32,261 bases of DNA from Oscillospiraceae bacterium (GCA_015064805.1 SVRN01000023.1:1-32261); one strand, 5' to 3'. Counted from the first letter of the stretch, positions 13,707 to 22,214 are shown. Notes: generated by a model not told the origin, from the letters alone. Program-made: numbers and translations.

Positions 13707-14324
13707 TCACATCCCCGCCCGCCTCAGCTCCGCCAAAATGCTCTCTCTGCGATGGGCGTCGATGCGGGAGTATTTTCCCTCCTCGCCGATCTTGAGCAGA
13801 TTGCCGACATGAAAGTAGCCCAGCGCGCGGGGCGGCAGATGGGTGATAAGATCGTCAAGATTGCGGACAACGGTAAACCGCTCCCAGCGAGACAAAATAT
13901 CCTCCGTTCGTTTGCCCCACAGCACGCGAGGGCCGCCAAAGCTGTACCCTCCGATGCGATAGCGCAGATCGGGACGGTGATACCAAACGTACTCGTGGCA
14001 AAAAACGGCCAATGCGCCCCCGTGCGAATATCCGACGGTGACGACGCCCTGAAGGCGTGGATCGGCGATCAGCGGTGCAAGGTGAGGCTCGATCGCCCGC
14101 CAAACCTTGACAAAGCCGCGATGGGCGTACCAGACCGTCTTCCCCATACGGCGATAGGGGCGCGCCGGAAAATCCAAATTATTCTTCCAATCCTCGCCCC
14201 CATCCGAGCTTTGCAGATAGATATACAACAGCCCGCCGATCCGTTCGGCATAATAGTTGGCCGACTCCGCCGCCTGCAGATACGGCGCGTCCAGGCACCG
14301 CTCAAAGAGTTGTGTCAGCATCAT
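13707..14324 (-). CDS. Class 3 lipase-like alpha/beta hydrolase
   Basis: This 205-aa protein has the lipase nucleophile elbow VVTVGYSHGGALA (Ser100), followed by YSFGGPRVLWGKR. That is the conserved block in which fungal-type (class 3) lipases present the strand before the catalytic Asp. NLDDLITHLPP and GYFHVGN supply candidate acid and His residues. There is no signal peptide, so it probably acts inside the cell. It follows the P-loop ATPase gene by 8 nt and is likely co-transcribed with it. ATG at 14324 with AAGGAA upstream; an ATG at 14321 is also possible. The protein is shorter than typical lipases of this class. Confidence 0.75.
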   Translation of the reverse strand: MMLTQLFERCLDAPYLQAAESANYYAERIGGLLYIYLQSSDGGEDWKNNLDFPARPYRRMGKTVWYAHRGFVKVWRAIEPHLAPLIADPRLQGVVTVGYSHGGALAVFCHEYVWYHRPDLRYRIGGYSFGGPRVLWGKRTEDILSRWERFTVVRNLDDLITHLPPRALGYFHVGNLLKIGEEGKYSRIDAHRRESILAELRRAGM

Positions 14325-14332
14325 AGTATTCC

Positions 14333-15430
14333 TTATCGACCGAACAGCTTTTCGCAAAGCGCCCCCGTATAGCGCTCCTTGGCCTCAAAATCCATGGCCG
14401 CGCTGTAGATGCTTTCAAGCTCAAAATGCGCCCTTGACACCTTTTTCAGCTCATCCTGCGCACCGCCGATCAGCGCCTCACGCAGCCGATAGGTTTGGCG
14501 GATGCTCTCTCGTCTTCCCCGCATAATCGTAGGCTCGATCAGCCGCCGCATACTGACGACGCGGCCGTGCGGTGCAACTGCCCGCAAATCTTCGATCTTT
14601 TCGGCCTCGCACACGAGAAACACGGTTTTGCTGTCCTCGAGCATCAGCGCGTCGATGCGATCGGGCAAGATGGGATGATAGGAAATGCGCACGTCTATCC
14701 CCTGCTCCGTCGCCCGTTGCCCCAGCTCGCGGGTGAGAAGATAGGCTGTGTCCAGATAATCCTCGATCAGACAAACACGCGCGGCTTGGCGCAGATAGGT
14801 ATCCAGCCGAATACGCCCTCTCATACCGATCGAGTCGCACAGCCCGATGCTGACGTTTCCCCTTCCCTCGCGCTTAGTCGTTCCCTTCAGCAGGCGTGCC
14901 ACTGTGCGAGAGAGTTTGGTCATGTCAACGCAGGGCGCGACAGCATCCCATAAAACGTCCGAGACCTCACCCGCGCCCGCAAGGTAGCAGTACGCCGCGC
15001 GGTAGCCGTCCGATTTTTCCTTATTCAGCCGCGTCACGTCCTCTTGCCGTACGGCAAGTGCATCTGCATTCCAAAACTGCCCGAGATCGATCCATTCCTC
15101 CGCCACGCCGGGTAACGTCGGCTCCATCGCGTGCGGTGCGGTCGCGTCCAAAAGGCCGACGCTTCCCTGCTTGCCGTACAGCAGGACGGCATCGAGCGAA
15201 TCCGCGTCCGAGGAGCAGTAATAATACTCTGCCCGATAGCCCCTCGCCTCGCCGTAGCGCGCCACCCGACGCATCAGCGTGCTTTTGCCCGTCCCCGGGC
15301 CGCCCTTGATATAAAGCAGGCGGTCAACCTTGTGGCGGAAGCATTGCTCGTAATAGGAATGAAAGCCGTCTCGGCTGTTGGACGCGGCAAAATAGGCTTG
15401 TTCCTTGCTTGCTCTGTACTCTGTTGCCAT
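14333..15430 (-). CDS. P-loop ATPase of the PRK06851 type
   Basis: This 365-aa protein has a clear Walker A (IKGGPGTGKSTL, residues 41-52), then EYYYCSSDADSLDAVLL and LDATAPHAMEP. That pattern (GGPGTGKST, HCS.D..SLD, DGTAPH) is typical of a clostridial and bacillar ATPase family of unknown role. The second half (VSIGLCDSIGMRGRIRLDTYL) looks like a degenerate second nucleotide-binding unit without Walker A. No membrane segments are present. ATG at 15430 with AGGAGCG upstream. It lies just downstream of spoIIIAH, separated from it by a terminator, and forms a pair with the lipase-like gene. Confidence 0.75.
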   Translation of the reverse strand: MATEYRASKEQAYFAASNSRDGFHSYYEQCFRHKVDRLLYIKGGPGTGKSTLMRRVARYGEARGYRAEYYYCSSDADSLDAVLLYGKQGSVGLLDATAPHAMEPTLPGVAEEWIDLGQFWNADALAVRQEDVTRLNKEKSDGYRAAYCYLAGAGEVSDVLWDAVAPCVDMTKLSRTVARLLKGTTKREGRGNVSIGLCDSIGMRGRIRLDTYLRQAARVCLIEDYLDTAYLLTRELGQRATEQGIDVRISYHPILPDRIDALMLEDSKTVFLVCEAEKIEDLRAVAPHGRVVSMRRLIEPTIMRGRRESIRQTYRLREALIGGAQDELKKVSRAHFELESIYSAAMDFEAKERYTGALCEKLFGR

Positions 15431-15490
15431 AATAACGCTCCTTTTTATGTTATTCAAAAACAGAATATGGAGCACTTGCACGCGATGTGC

Positions 15491-15528
15491 AAAAAAAGGG
15501 GAAAATGCAGTGCATTTTCCCCTTTTTT
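15491..15528 (-). terminator. Bidirectional terminator at the end of the spoIIIA operon
   Basis: A perfect 17-bp stem (15492-15508 with 15512-15528) with an A-run on the left and a T-run on the right. On the minus strand it lies directly after the spoIIIAH stop codon. Confidence 0.88.
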
Positions 15529-15529
15529 C

Positions 15530-16177
15530 TTAGTTTTTATGAACGATCACGACGTTGATGGGCTCAATACCCGTCTGCTCGTAGACGACGGTGTTGATCT
15601 TGGCGATCTGGGCGGTCTGAAGCTCGCCCTCGGATTTGACGATGACGTTGATCTGGTTGCCATTCATCACGGCAACGCAATCCTCAAAGCCGCCCGAAAG
15701 CAGCAGCGCCTCAATATTGGCTTCCTTTTCAATCTCGTCAGCGATGGCGTTCATCTCAGCAAGCGCTTCGTTCTTGACCTCCTCGGTGGCATCGGGGTTG
15801 TCGATAACGCTCTGCAATACCGCCATAGACTCGTCTCTGGCGCGCTTGCGATTGACCTGCGCCGTGGCAAAATAATCATCGGACGTGGTGCTCGACGTGT
15901 CGCCTACGTCACCTGCGTCGTCCGTCATACCCGAGGAGTTACCGTAATCGGCGTAACCTCCTGCCCCGACGCTGTCCGAAAAGAACATCCAGTTGAGCCA
16001 AACGGCAAGGCCAATGAGTAGCACCGCGCCCACGATAATCCAGTTGCGACGCCCCACACGGTTGACCCACTCGATGATCTTGTTCTTCTTTTTGCTCTCT
16101 TGCACCGTCTCGTCCATCTCTACCATAGCACCTGCATGTTCCTTTTGCCCGATGCGACTGATCTTCTTGCTTTCCAT
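15530..16177 (-). CDS. spoIIIAH: Stage III sporulation protein AH
   Basis: This 215-aa protein has a short cytoplasmic N-terminus, one membrane anchor (NWIIVGAVLLIGLAVWLNWMFF) and an outer domain. Its helical part (QVNRKRARDESMAVLQSVIDNPDATEEVKNEALAEMNAIADEIEKEANIEALLLSGGFEDCVAVM) and C-terminal strands (INVIVKSEGELQTAQIAKI) are the ring-building YscJ/FliF-like fold. In sporulating cells it reaches across the intermembrane space to bind forespore SpoIIQ, forming the feeding-tube channel. No spoIIQ is in the window. ATG at 16177 with AAAGGAGG 8 nt upstream. It is the last gene of the operon, after an 86-nt gap from spoIIIAG. Confidence 0.92.
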   Translation of the reverse strand: MESKKISRIGQKEHAGAMVEMDETVQESKKKNKIIEWVNRVGRRNWIIVGAVLLIGLAVWLNWMFFSDSVGAGGYADYGNSSGMTDDAGDVGDTSSTTSDDYFATAQVNRKRARDESMAVLQSVIDNPDATEEVKNEALAEMNAIADEIEKEANIEALLLSGGFEDCVAVMNGNQINVIVKSEGELQTAQIAKINTVVYEQTGIEPINVVIVHKN

Positions 16178-16263
16178 CTTTGCTTCCTCCTTTATATCCC
16201 GTAGGATTGTTTTCTTGTTACACCGCCATTGTATGATGCCCGCATCTCAAATAGAACTCTTTT

Positions 16264-16791
16264 TTACTCATTTGCCTCGGTAATGTAAATGTGATTGCTG
16301 GAAATACCGTAGGCCGCCTCGAGCAGGGCGATCAACTCGCGCCTGACCCGCGCGTCGCCACCTCCGCGACACACCACGCCAATGCCACTGACGCGGGGAT
16401 AAATGCGCGTCAGCAGGACCGTCTGCTCGTTGGCACCACTCCCGACCGTCACGTAGCTGGTGTGGCTCTCGCTCACACCGTCCTTTTGAACCGTTTCATT
16501 CTCAGTCGCGTAAACGTACGTAAAATCGCCCTCCAACGTCACAACCACCTGCACCTCGCTCACCCCCATCACCCCGGTGCAAAGCGAAGCGATTTTTTGC
16601 TCCGTCTGGGCGGCGTAGGCAAGCAGCGGATCGCTCTGTTCGACCTGCTCGCTTGCTTGCCCCTTCTGATTGGAAAACAGATGTCCGTTGCCGATCAAAA
16701 TCAACAGCACGCCAACCACCGCCCCCAGAAGCAACAGCCATCCGCGACGAAAAAGTTGCAGGCCGCCTTCCTTTTTTTGCTTTTCTCCCAT
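16264..16791 (-). CDS. spoIIIAG: Stage III sporulation protein AG
   Basis: This 175-aa protein has a membrane anchor (GWLLLLGAVVGVLLILIGNGHLF) followed by the ring-building domain. LEQKIASLCTGVMGVSEVQVVVTLEGDFTYVYA is close to the family pattern (L...L....GVG.V.V.VTL), and YPRVSGIGVVCRGGGDARVRRELIALLEAAYGI is its conserved C-terminal half. SpoIIIAG forms a large ring in the mother-cell membrane of the engulfed forespore. The ATG at 16791 is preferred because AAGGAG lies 6 nt upstream. The in-frame ATG at 16806 overlaps the spoIIIAF stop as ATGA and has no such site; coupled initiation there cannot be excluded. Confidence 0.92.
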   Translation of the reverse strand: MGEKQKKEGGLQLFRRGWLLLLGAVVGVLLILIGNGHLFSNQKGQASEQVEQSDPLLAYAAQTEQKIASLCTGVMGVSEVQVVVTLEGDFTYVYATENETVQKDGVSESHTSYVTVGSGANEQTVLLTRIYPRVSGIGVVCRGGGDARVRRELIALLEAAYGISSNHIYITEANE

Positions 16792-16802
16792 GTTCTTCTC
16801 CT

Positions 16803-17303
16803 TCATTCAATATAAATAGTGCATTCGCATCCAAACGTTTCTATTATAAATCGCTCGATCTCGTGCGTGTTTTGCCAGATAGCGCGTCCCGACAACCCCA
16901 CGCGAACGTGCGAGATACGCGTTTGGTCCGCGTTCGGCATGACCTCAACACAAACGTCGCCCTCCGCGATTGAAAATTCATCCCGCAACATCACCGCGAT
17001 GGTCTGCGATGCAAACGCGGCATCCATTTGCTCATATTCTTCCTGCCAGCGGTCGGAAAAATCCTTGTCTGCCTGATCTCGGATCGCCAGCCAATCCGAC
17101 AGCGCCGCCTCCAACCGCCCGGGCAGATCGATTCCCGAACGCAACAGCGACACAACGGGTGTGACGAGCACGCAAAGCAGGCAAAGCCCCGTCATCAGCT
17201 TGATATGACGGGCGATCCCGCCCCCCTCCCCTTCGGGGGAAAGCAGTTCGACCACGGCACAGCAAAGTGCCAGCGCGAACAGTCCGATGATATACTCCTT
17301 CAT
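16803..17303 (-). CDS. spoIIIAF: Stage III sporulation protein AF
   Basis: This 166-aa protein has two N-terminal membrane segments (YIIGLFALALCCAVVELL and IKLMTGLCLLCVLVTPVVSLL) with the conserved P.G.....I....GL...... pattern between them. A soluble domain follows (QTIAVMLRDEFSIAEGDVCVEVM, ISHVRVGLSG). It is a membrane component of the SpoIIIA-SpoIIQ complex. The stop of spoIIIAE lies 3 nt upstream of its start, so translation is probably coupled. The GEGGGIARH stretch replaces the longer PKG motif seen in Bacillus. Confidence 0.9.
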   Translation of the reverse strand: MKEYIIGLFALALCCAVVELLSPEGEGGGIARHIKLMTGLCLLCVLVTPVVSLLRSGIDLPGRLEAALSDWLAIRDQADKDFSDRWQEEYEQMDAAFASQTIAVMLRDEFSIAEGDVCVEVMPNADQTRISHVRVGLSGRAIWQNTHEIERFIIETFGCECTIYIE

Positions 17304-17306
17304 ACC

Positions 17307-18443
17307 TCACCCTCCGTACGCCGAACCACATTTCAGAAGTAGCAACAGCGCGCACAAAAAGGTTACCACACTCAAAGAAACCACAGCCACGAGGTACCCG
17401 AACAGACTCGCGATCTCCCCCAGGAGCTTGGCCTCGCCGTCACACCCCAGCCAGCCCGCAATGTCACCCGCAAGGGCGTAGACCGTTCGCGTCAGGAGCA
17501 GCGAGATGATCTGCGGCAAGAGCAGCCAGAGGAGCAAAACGATGCCGCCGACGCCCACTACGCCGCGTAGCCAGCTCACACCCGCCGCGGCCGTTTTGAG
17601 CATTTCGGCAACACCTCCCCCAACGACAGGGAGCGACGAGCTGACCGCAAAGCGCACCGTACGAAATCCCAGCGTGTCGGCCCGCGCGCTGAGCGTCGTC
17701 TGCGCCCCCAGTGCCGCGCTGAGCAGAAGCATAGTCAGTGACAGCGCTGTAGTGTACCACTTCTTCATCTTGCCCGTCGCCACCTGCATGCGTCCCGCTA
17801 CCGAGGGTCCGAACGCGCCAAGCAGACTGAAAGCCAGGCAAATTGAAAACAGCGGAACGATGGTTTTACCGCCCAGCCATTCGACCAGCGAAAGCGACAG
17901 CACCAGCGTGCCGTGATTGACCACGGCCGTGCTGACGTTACCACCCAGCGCGTACATTGCCCCCATAAGCGGCAAAAAGGCTGCCGTCAGGCCGTTGAGC
18001 TGACGGTAAAATTCCACCACCCCCGCAAGCCCCTGCATGGCTTGGGTGACGATCGCCCCAAACAGCCCCACGCGGCAAAGCAGCTGTGCACCTGCCGACA
18101 GCGTTGGCGTTCGTAAGGAGCTCGCGACACAGCCTAGCACACCTCGCAAAAGCAAAATGCCGCACAGCAAAAACAGCAGACGCACGTAGTCCTGCCAATG
18201 GGCGGACAATTGCGCTATAAGCAAACGAAAGAGTCCCTCGGGCGAGGCAAGCGATTCCCACGCCCGTGCTGCCTCTTCGGCATCCTTTGAGAAAATATCC
18301 TCGGGGAGGCTGTCCCGCAGGGCTTCAGGAAGTGCGTCAAGCATTTCTGCATATTCTTCCGGAAGCGCGTAAGCCCCGCCGCTCTGCTCCTCGCGTGCAA
18401 AGGCCGTCAAGGAGAACGTCATGACCATGCAAAGCAAGGCCAA
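17307..18443 (-). CDS. spoIIIAE: Stage III sporulation protein AE (start codon uncertain)
   Basis: This polytopic membrane protein of about 380 aa begins with a signal-peptide-like segment, a soluble region (PEEYAEMLDALPEALRDSLPEDIFSKD) and then about seven membrane helices. The conserved blocks LNGLTAAFLPLMGAMYALGGNVSTA, FGPSVAGRMQVATGKMKKW and FRTVRFAVSSSLPVVGGGVAEMLKTAAAG are diagnostic. It is the likely export-channel core of the SpoIIIA complex. The start is odd. The natural signal peptide would begin VKRVIAGALALLCMVMTF, but its first codon is GTA (18467-18465) and there is no ATG, GTG or TTG just before it. The TTG at 18443 is the first usable start; ATGs exist at 18428 and 18422. The frame overlaps the end of spoIIIAD. 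Confidence 0.88.
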   Translation of the reverse strand: MALLCMVMTFSLTAFAREEQSGGAYALPEEYAEMLDALPEALRDSLPEDIFSKDAEEAARAWESLASPEGLFRLLIAQLSAHWQDYVRLLFLLCGILLLRGVLGCVASSLRTPTLSAGAQLLCRVGLFGAIVTQAMQGLAGVVEFYRQLNGLTAAFLPLMGAMYALGGNVSTAVVNHGTLVLSLSLVEWLGGKTIVPLFSICLAFSLLGAFGPSVAGRMQVATGKMKKWYTTALSLTMLLLSAALGAQTTLSARADTLGFRTVRFAVSSSLPVVGGGVAEMLKTAAAGVSWLRGVVGVGGIVLLLWLLLPQIISLLLTRTVYALAGDIAGWLGCDGEAKLLGEIASLFGYLVAVVSLSVVTFLCALLLLLKCGSAYGG

Positions 18444-18463
18444 TGCCCCTGCGATAACGCGCT

Positions 18464-18847
18464 TTACATACCATCGAGCATTCCCTGCGACAGGTCGATC
18501 AAATCGCGCAGCATGGGTAGACACAATAGCAAAAGCTCGGCTTTGCCCGCCAGTTCCACGCTGTTGGCCAAGGATGCTTCGCCGCTTTGCCGACACAGAT
18601 CGGCGCAAAATTGCGTCAGCATCGCCACGCCCAGACCCTTGATCATCAACCCTGTCAGTTCGCTTACCCCCTGCCCCTCGCACAGCTCGCCCACCCAAGT
18701 GATGACGGGGGAAAGCATGAGCAGCGCCGCGCCCGTCAGCACGATCGTCCCCGTCCATTGAAGCGGCAAGACGCTCCCCCCTGCACTTTTGAGTAAGACG
18801 ATGGCGACCGCGCAAAGCAAGGCGCCGCCACACAACCGAAGCCACAT
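18464..18847 (-). CDS. spoIIIAD: Stage III sporulation protein AD
   Basis: This 127-aa membrane protein has about four hydrophobic segments: LCGGALLCAVAIVLL, WTGTIVLTGAALLMLSPVI, LMIKGLGVAMLTQFCADLC and ELLLLCLPMLRDLIDLSQGML. The A.LTQ...D.CRD.GE.SLA..VELAGK pattern, seen here as AMLTQFCADLCRQSGEASLANSVELAGKAE, is the family signature. It works with SpoIIIAC as a small membrane component of the channel complex. It starts 9 nt after spoIIIAC and ends inside the region where spoIIIAE should begin. ATG at 18847 with GGTGG upstream. Confidence 0.92.
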   Translation of the reverse strand: MWLRLCGGALLCAVAIVLLKSAGGSVLPLQWTGTIVLTGAALLMLSPVITWVGELCEGQGVSELTGLMIKGLGVAMLTQFCADLCRQSGEASLANSVELAGKAELLLLCLPMLRDLIDLSQGMLDGM

Positions 18848-18856
18848 CCCACCACC

Positions 18857-19051
18857 TCATAGCCCGAAGAGCGACATGATCTCGGAAAACAATTCTCCGA
18901 TCCTGCCGATCAAAAGCCCCAGCGCCACAAGAATGCCTGCCAGCGTTACCATCATGGACTGTTCATCCCGCCCGGATTTACTGAGCAACTGCGTTGCAAC
19001 CGAAATAAGCAAGCCGATGCCTGCAACCTTGACGATCAACGTAATATCCAT
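18857..19051 (-). CDS. spoIIIAC: Stage III sporulation protein AC
   Basis: This 64-aa protein has two membrane helices (LIVKVAGIGLLISVATQLL and MVTLAGILVALGLLIGRIGELF) separated by KSGRDEQSM. That loop is the invariant K.GR.E.A signature of SpoIIIAC. The length matches the family (about 65 aa). It is a component of the mother-cell SpoIIIA complex. The gap to spoIIIAB is 33 nt and a GAGGGAG-type site precedes the ATG at 19051. Confidence 0.92.
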   Translation of the reverse strand: MDITLIVKVAGIGLLISVATQLLSKSGRDEQSMMVTLAGILVALGLLIGRIGELFSEIMSLFGL

Positions 19052-19084
19052 GCTTTTTTCTCCCTCATGACATTTCCTTTCTTT

Positions 19085-19567
19085 TCACCAGATCAGCAAC
19101 AGCACGCAAAGCGTTCCACACACGCACAGCGTATTGCGCAAGCGCAACCGCTCACTCATTCGGGCGGCGTACGCCTGATGCTCCTTTTCCAACGCCGAAA
19201 TATAATAGTCCAGTCGCTCAATCTGCTCGCGCCGCCAGACCGTTCCCACTTCATCCGCCAACGATCGCATCAGCGCTCCGCTTTCGCCCGGAAGTATTGA
19301 CGCGTCGGCGCGACACCGCTCCGCAAGCCCGCTTTCGTTTTCCGACGCCGCATCCAACGCCAGCACCGACAGCACCGTCGGGGCAGAACGCTCCAGAATT
19401 TCCCGTAACGGCGTTCCAAAGCAAGCAATATGAGAACGAATATGAACCAACAAGGCGATCCACGCCTCCAGGCGTTGCTTCGTTCCCCGAAGATGACGGT
19501 TGCTTTGCATACAGTAGGTTACGCAGATTGCAACAAGCAGGCCTGCACCAACGTATTTGATCCACAT
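19085..19567 (-). CDS. spoIIIAB: Stage III sporulation protein AB
   Basis: This 160-aa protein has an N-terminal membrane segment (YVGAGLLVAICVTYCM), a long helical soluble region and a C-terminal hydrophobic end (RLRNTLCVCGTLCVLLLIW). This resembles the archaeal GspF-like fold of the family, with the conserved R.LE..I.LL..I...I.......PL pattern (LRGTKQRLEAWIALLVHIRSHIACFGTPLREIL). It probably partners the SpoIIIAA ATPase. The start is ATG at 19567, one base after the spoIIIAA stop, with GGGAGG about 9 nt upstream inside spoIIIAA. An in-frame ATG at 19576 abuts that site and is less likely. Confidence 0.9.
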   Translation of the reverse strand: MWIKYVGAGLLVAICVTYCMQSNRHLRGTKQRLEAWIALLVHIRSHIACFGTPLREILERSAPTVLSVLALDAASENESGLAERCRADASILPGESGALMRSLADEVGTVWRREQIERLDYYISALEKEHQAYAARMSERLRLRNTLCVCGTLCVLLLIW

Positions 19568-19568
19568 A

Positions 19569-20480
19569 TCAAGCATCCTCCCACGCGGTAACGTCGTAAC
19601 GATATTCTCGTTCTCCTGCCCGCCGCGATATACCAACGTACACCCCAAAAACGGCGGCGCGATGCAATGTATCGAATCCGGGGCGAGACAACAGCTGTCC
19701 TACGCTCGCCGCGTGTGCCGTGGCGATCACGGGAACCCCGCAATTGGCCGCGCCAAGAACCGCCTGCGCCTCCTCCTCGTTGCCGATCTCATCGCATAAA
19801 ATGACCTGCGCGCTCATAGAACGCGCCGCAATTTCAATACCGTCCCCCTTGGGATATCCGGAAAGAAACGATAACAGCGCACTCTCCGGAAAGGCGCCGT
19901 CATTCAGCTCACAACGGCTGTCAACGACGGCGGTACGTATTGCCTGCACTCCGCCCGCAAGCTGCTGTGCAAGAGACCGAAGCAAGGTCGTCTTTCCAAC
20001 ACCCGGGGGCGCATAGATCAAAGCCCCTCGGGGAAATTCAGCCCGTAGGCGCGGCAATATGGGCGCCCCGACGGAGCGCAATGGTCGTGGGAAACGAAAG
20101 CAAAGCGAGTCAACGTTGCGCACACCAAGCAGCTCCGTCCCCCCTTCCTGCCTTTCAACGAAGGCGCGGCCACAGACACCGACACGGATTCCATCCCCGG
20201 GCGCAATGTATCCACGGTTGATGCTCTCGCGATGAGCGTACAGCGACCCATCGCAAAGACGCACGACCAAGGCGTCCATTTCTTCTCTGCTCAAGGCAAT
20301 ATCCACACGGCGATTCTCACCCGCAACCGTCACCGAGCATGACCGTCCCACGCGCAAGTGAAGCTCTTCCCACTCGCCGCCAACACGTGATAAGGCAAAG
20401 CATATCTGCTCCGGCAACCACCGCTTCAGAATCAGAGGCATTCCGCCTGTCGCTTCCGCAATTCTTTGCGTATGCAGCAT
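19569..20480 (-). CDS. spoIIIAA: Stage III sporulation protein AA, ATPase
   Basis: This 303-aa cytoplasmic ATPase, related to secretion ATPases, has Walker A IYAPPGVGKTTLLRSL (about 155-170) and Walker B AQVILCDEIGNEEEA (about 225-238). The region before it (ESINRGYIAPGDGIRVGVCGRAF and RNVDSLCFRFPR) is typical of SpoIIIAA, as is VIATAHAASVGQLLSRPG after it. It powers the SpoIIIA-SpoIIQ channel that keeps sigma-G active in the forespore. It is the first gene of the eight-gene operon. ATG at 20480 with GGAGGGGG directly upstream. A CATAAGAT sequence lies in the upstream gap and resembles a sigma-E -10 box, but I see no good -35 partner. Confidence 0.94.
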   Translation of the reverse strand: MLHTQRIAEATGGMPLILKRWLPEQICFALSRVGGEWEELHLRVGRSCSVTVAGENRRVDIALSREEMDALVVRLCDGSLYAHRESINRGYIAPGDGIRVGVCGRAFVERQEGGTELLGVRNVDSLCFRFPRPLRSVGAPILPRLRAEFPRGALIYAPPGVGKTTLLRSLAQQLAGGVQAIRTAVVDSRCELNDGAFPESALLSFLSGYPKGDGIEIAARSMSAQVILCDEIGNEEEAQAVLGAANCGVPVIATAHAASVGQLLSRPGFDTLHRAAVFGVYVGISRRAGEREYRYDVTAWEDA

Positions 20481-20551
20481 ATCCCCCTCCTTGTCCTTCT
20501 CTGCTTTATCTTATGTAGCCAAGCCCTCGTTTAGAACGCGTCACGGCATAC

Positions 20552-20588
20552 AAAAAGCGCACCGACGCATGTGCGTCGGTGCGCTTTG
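20552..20588 (-). terminator. Terminator after lipoprotein paralog 1
   Basis: A perfect 16-bp stem (20554-20569 with 20572-20587) with a 2-base formal loop; on the minus strand it ends in CTTTTT. It separates the lipoprotein gene from the spoIIIA operon. Confidence 0.88.
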
Positions 20589-20608
20589 ATTATGTTTTTG
20601 TTCGATAA

Positions 20609-22153
20609 TTATTCTTCCATGTCGCTGATCATCTTATTGATATCCTTGACACACTCTTCGATCTTACCTTCATACATCTTCCAGACGCTCATAATATCCG
20701 AGCTGTCTCTGGAGGTCAGACGGAGCAGACCTGCTGCGTGCTGCAGACCCGTCGTGGTATCCCAGTACTGACCGGGGTCATAGATACGAGTCTGGAAGAT
20801 CAATTGCAACATTCTCTTGGAGTCGGCGTCCTTAGCGGCGCGGTCCAGCAGAATGGTATCGTAGAAAATGGGATATACGCTGTAATAGGATTCCCAGCTC
20901 AACGCTTCAAGAATGACGGCACACATTTCAGCATCCGCTACGTCAGCGGGAATGCCGAGAATACTGTCGTGGTGGATCCATACCAGGGAGGAATAGTCAT
21001 CCTGATCCTCGTCATACTTGGGATAAGGAAGAATACCGTACATCTCCTGCATCTCATTCAAATCGTTGACAGACTTGACCATGCCGCCCGAGAACAGTGC
21101 GTGACCGTCGGGGAAAACCTTACCCTCGTAGGGCTCCAGAATGGCCTTGTCAACTGCCGTATTAAGATACCAGTCCGCATACATGAAGTCCTCAAAAATC
21201 TCCTGCATAACGGTAATCGAGTCCTCGTCATAGCCGAAGTCATACTCCATATAGCCGCCCTCATCAATGTGAGCAAACTGTCTGCCCGTGGAGGCATACA
21301 GGAAGAATACGGGATCATCACCGCCGATGCATCCCCACATATCCGTGGCCGAGTTCATCAAATCGTCGCCGTCTGCCGAGGTGGATACGATCTCACATGC
21401 CGCGATCATGTTGGCAAACGTCCATTGATGATCGTCAACCAGATCAAAGAAGTTGGGCAGATCAGAGTCTTCTGCGATGGCCTGGTTGAAATACAGCGCC
21501 GCCGTTGCGCCCTTATCACGCAACAGCATTTCGGTAGAAGCCACGTACAGATGCGCACCGAGCGTATAAGAATCAATCGAGTTCTGCACCCACCAAGGTT
21601 GGTCGGTGTGCAGAATCGTGCCCGCCAACGTGTTCATGTCAAACATCAGATTTTCCTGTACCATGGTGATCAGGTTACGAGAACGCTGCGTTACAAGCTG
21701 GAACTCATTAGCGGAGGTATCACGGTTCTGGCGCATGCGGTAGATATGGCTAATTTTTACTTCAACGGAGACGTATTCTTTGGTAATGGAAACGCCAAAT
21801 TCTTCTTCTACCCAAGCGTTACGGGCAAATACAGCTCCGGACAGCATACCGCCATCCAACTGGTCTACGTCGCCCTCTTCCCAAGGAATCCAACTATCGC
21901 CGGCTGTGTCCTGACCGCCGCACGCCCATTCCAGAATATTGTAAGATGCATTCTGAAAATCATACGATTTCTGGGGGAAGGTCAGCGGAATACGCTCTTG
22001 TCCACCCTCGTTCGGTTTTTCCGTCGTACCGGGATCGGTCGTTGGATCTTTCGGCGTTTCTGGAATATCATCCGGATTACTGCAAGCAATCAAGCTAAGC
22101 AGTGCCGTCAGGACCATCAGAGTTGCCAAAAGCATAGACAAATACTTTTTCAT
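20609..22153 (-). CDS. Solute-binding-type lipoprotein, paralog 1
   Basis: This 514-aa protein has a signal peptide and lipobox (LLSLIAC), a Pro/Asp/Thr linker and a large domain resembling extracellular carbohydrate-binding proteins of ABC transporters. Marked blocks shared with the next two paralogs are WIPWEEGDV, NAWVEE.FGV.I, HTDQPWWV, HLYVASTEMLLRDKGATAALYFNQ, DDPV and LEALSWESYYSVYPIFYDTILLDRAAKD. No permease or ATPase gene is near, so it is an orphan binding protein; the ligand is unknown. ATG at 22153 with GGAGG 7 nt upstream. It has its own promoter and terminator and is the most diverged of the three. Confidence 0.82.
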   Translation of the reverse strand: MKKYLSMLLATLMVLTALLSLIACSNPDDIPETPKDPTTDPGTTEKPNEGGQERIPLTFPQKSYDFQNASYNILEWACGGQDTAGDSWIPWEEGDVDQLDGGMLSGAVFARNAWVEEEFGVSITKEYVSVEVKISHIYRMRQNRDTSANEFQLVTQRSRNLITMVQENLMFDMNTLAGTILHTDQPWWVQNSIDSYTLGAHLYVASTEMLLRDKGATAALYFNQAIAEDSDLPNFFDLVDDHQWTFANMIAACEIVSTSADGDDLMNSATDMWGCIGGDDPVFFLYASTGRQFAHIDEGGYMEYDFGYDEDSITVMQEIFEDFMYADWYLNTAVDKAILEPYEGKVFPDGHALFSGGMVKSVNDLNEMQEMYGILPYPKYDEDQDDYSSLVWIHHDSILGIPADVADAEMCAVILEALSWESYYSVYPIFYDTILLDRAAKDADSKRMLQLIFQTRIYDPGQYWDTTTGLQHAAGLLRLTSRDSSDIMSVWKMYEGKIEECVKDINKMISDMEE

Positions 22154-22214
22154 TCTTCTACCTCCTGCGACGCCGTGCCTACACATAAGAAAGCACGACG
22201 ACTATTAATATATA

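Noticed and set aside
15131..16021. A 296-residue plus-strand open frame across the ATPase gene and spoIIIAH
   Set aside because: It crosses a strong terminator and two well-supported minus-strand genes; composition is that of an antisense shadow.
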